This document shows positions 63,028 to 64,000 of a stretch of DNA of 64,000 nucleotides, in pieces (positions within the stretch are counted from its first letter, which is position 1; each line of letters begins with the position of its first letter). Below the pieces are notes generated by a model. The model saw nothing but the letters and a program-made list of their open reading frames with translations, was not told the origin of the DNA and searched no databases. Origin of the DNA: Pseudonocardia sp. DSM 110487 (GTDB lineage Bacteria; Actinomycetota; Actinomycetes; Mycobacteriales; Pseudonocardiaceae). Both the position numbers and the translations under genes were made by a program. Where the stretch lies: NCBI RefSeq assembly GCF_019468565.1, contig NZ_CP080521.1, positions 620,001-684,000 of the forward strand, written 5' to 3'.

Positions 63028-64000
63028 GAGGTCGCGCGCCGCGCGATGCGCGATCAGCATCCGCCTGCCGACCACCATGAGGACGCCGGCGAACAGCATC
63101 GCCGCCGCACTGGCGAGCCATGCTGCCGGGAACGACACGTGCGCGGCGATGAAACCGAACGTGATCGGCCCCACGAACCCGCCGCCGTACACCCCGACCT
63201 GCACGATCGACGTGGCCGCCGCCGGGGCCTCCGGGTTCAGCCGCACCACCGCGAACTGCAGGAGGCCGGGCCACGACCAGCCCAGACCGAAGGCCAGGAC
63301 GGTGCCCGTCACGAGCGCGATCGCGTCCGGTACGGCCAGCAGCGCGACCCCGGCCGCGCCGAGCATGAGGCTCCCGGCGACAACCGCGATGTGTCCGCCG
63401 GACCGCCGGTCGGCGAGCCACCCGTTGACCAGCCGCAGCGTCAGACCCACGACGCTGCCCATCGTCAGCGTGAGCCCGGCGAGGCCTGCGTCGATGCCGC
63501 GGTCGACGGCCGCCGCCACGAGGAAGATCCCGAGCGCGGTGGCGGCACCCGCTCCGAGCCCTGCCGCCAGCCCGATCACGCTCAGGGCGCCCGTCGCCCG
63601 CTCGCCCCGCGCAGCGGAGCTCCGGCCCCGTCCGTCCGATCCGTGCGGCGTCAGCAGCAACGCGCCGAGGGCGAGGCCGGTCGCGATGACGTAGGCCCAC
63701 CGCCAGCCGATCGTCAGCGCGATCGCCGGCACGGCTGCCCCCGACAGCAGCGTCGCGATCGGGATCGCTGCCTGCTTGATGCCGAAGGAGAGCCCGAGCC
63801 GGGTGGCCGGCACGTGCCGCGCGAGCGTCAGGTTCGACGAGAGCTGGCCCAGCACGTTGCACCACGCGCAGCACAGCAGCAGCGCCACCAGCGCCGGGTA
63901 CGACCGGGCGAACGCCGCGATCGTGGCCATCGCGCACGCGACGCCGATCACCGCGACCCGGCTGGTCACGCCGGAGCCGTACCGCTCCACCAGCCATCCG
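63001..64000 (-). CDS. MFS transporter, N-terminus cut by window edge
   Basis: A major-facilitator transporter. The reading frame is open to the window edge and begins there with GWLVERYGSGVTSRVAVIGV, the loop between helices 2 and 3 (motif A type), so two helices and the start are missing. About ten helices are present, with HVPATRLGLSFGIKQAAIPI and LRLVNGWLADRRSGG as loop motifs (first and second half). The pattern is that of a CynX/NarK-like or general MFS carrier; substrate unknown. Confidence 0.88.
   Translation of the reverse strand, partial: GWLVERYGSGVTSRVAVIGVACAMATIAAFARSYPALVALLLCCAWCNVLGQLSSNLTLARHVPATRLGLSFGIKQAAIPIATLLSGAAVPAIALTIGWRWAYVIATGLALGALLLTPHGSDGRGRSSAARGERATGALSVIGLAAGLGAGAATALGIFLVAAAVDRGIDAGLAGLTLTMGSVVGLTLRLVNGWLADRRSGGHIAVVAGSLMLGAAGVALLAVPDAIALVTGTVLAFGLGWSWPGLLQFAVVRLNPEAPAAATSIVQVGVYGGGFVGPITFGFIAAHVSFPAAWLASAAAMLFAGVLMVVGRRMLIAHRAARDLLAAEPVQQ

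Overview
The window is very GC-rich (third codon positions almost always G or C), uses many GTG starts, and packs same-strand genes through ATGA, GTGA, TGATG or TAGTG overlaps. Several genes have a TANNNT -10 box 6-7 bases before the start codon, the signature of leaderless actinobacterial transcripts. With mycothiol-type DinB-like proteins, EACC1, LAL-type LuxR and many TetR, MarR and HxlR regulators, this points to a chromosome of an actinomycete, most likely of the Pseudonocardiaceae (inference from style and families, not from a marker gene). No rRNA, tRNA, transposase, prophage or CRISPR array was seen.

Layout. 1-8.6 kb: a cut TetR gene divergent from an NTF2-like protein and an alpha/beta hydrolase, a LysE exporter, an amidohydrolase / DinB-like / phosphotransferase run, a TetR-hydrolase divergon with two clear operators, and a reductase pair. 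8.7-16.1 kb: LAL regulator coupled to an aminotransferase, a DUF6194-like protein, a BAAT-type lipoprotein lacking its nucleophile, a small membrane protein, a luciferase-like monooxygenase and a small hypothetical. 16.1-20.3 kb: a DUF559-type gene between two related hairpins, then an oxidoreductase operon (Gfo/Idh, Zn-alcohol dehydrogenase, SDR). 20.5-28.7 kb: L,D-transpeptidase and a secreted acidic protein ending exactly in LPVTG, anti-sigma-type kinase, DMT exporter, S4 protein, HxlR-SDR divergon, FAH-family protein and MalQ. 29-35.9 kb: a membrane-anchored protein with two beta-sandwich domains, a monoacylglycerol lipase-like enzyme, cysteine dioxygenase plus rhodanese behind a possible cysteine-containing leader ORF, a MarR-MFS-PRISE reductase set, and a striking hexapeptide/CxxC-periodic repeat protein. 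35.9-43.2 kb: MalY-type lyase, then a SorC-type regulator divergent from a sugar ABC importer that has no ATPase gene; two matching palindromes lie between them. 43.2-50.3 kb: RibD-type reductase, TetR, a solitary EACC1 gene followed by what looks like the stump of its effector, NIPSNAP, a PIN/RHH toxin-antitoxin pair, AbgT with an M20 amidohydrolase, and a MaoC-like protein. 50.2-59.3 kb: HrpA helicase, a small conserved protein and a complete peptide/nickel-type ABC importer preceded by a Zur-like box. 59.3-60.1 kb: non-coding DNA with two repeat families, including three 64-bp imperfect palindromes at a 91-92 bp period. 60.1-64 kb: serine hydrolase with SDR, DUF72 with CinA, and an MFS transporter cut by the window edge.

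The most unusual items are the repeat protein at 35.5 kb, the eroded EACC1 locus at 44.8-45.3 kb, the Zur-like importer at 54.7-59.3 kb and the palindrome array at 59.8-60.05 kb. Family assignments come from reading motifs without database searches.
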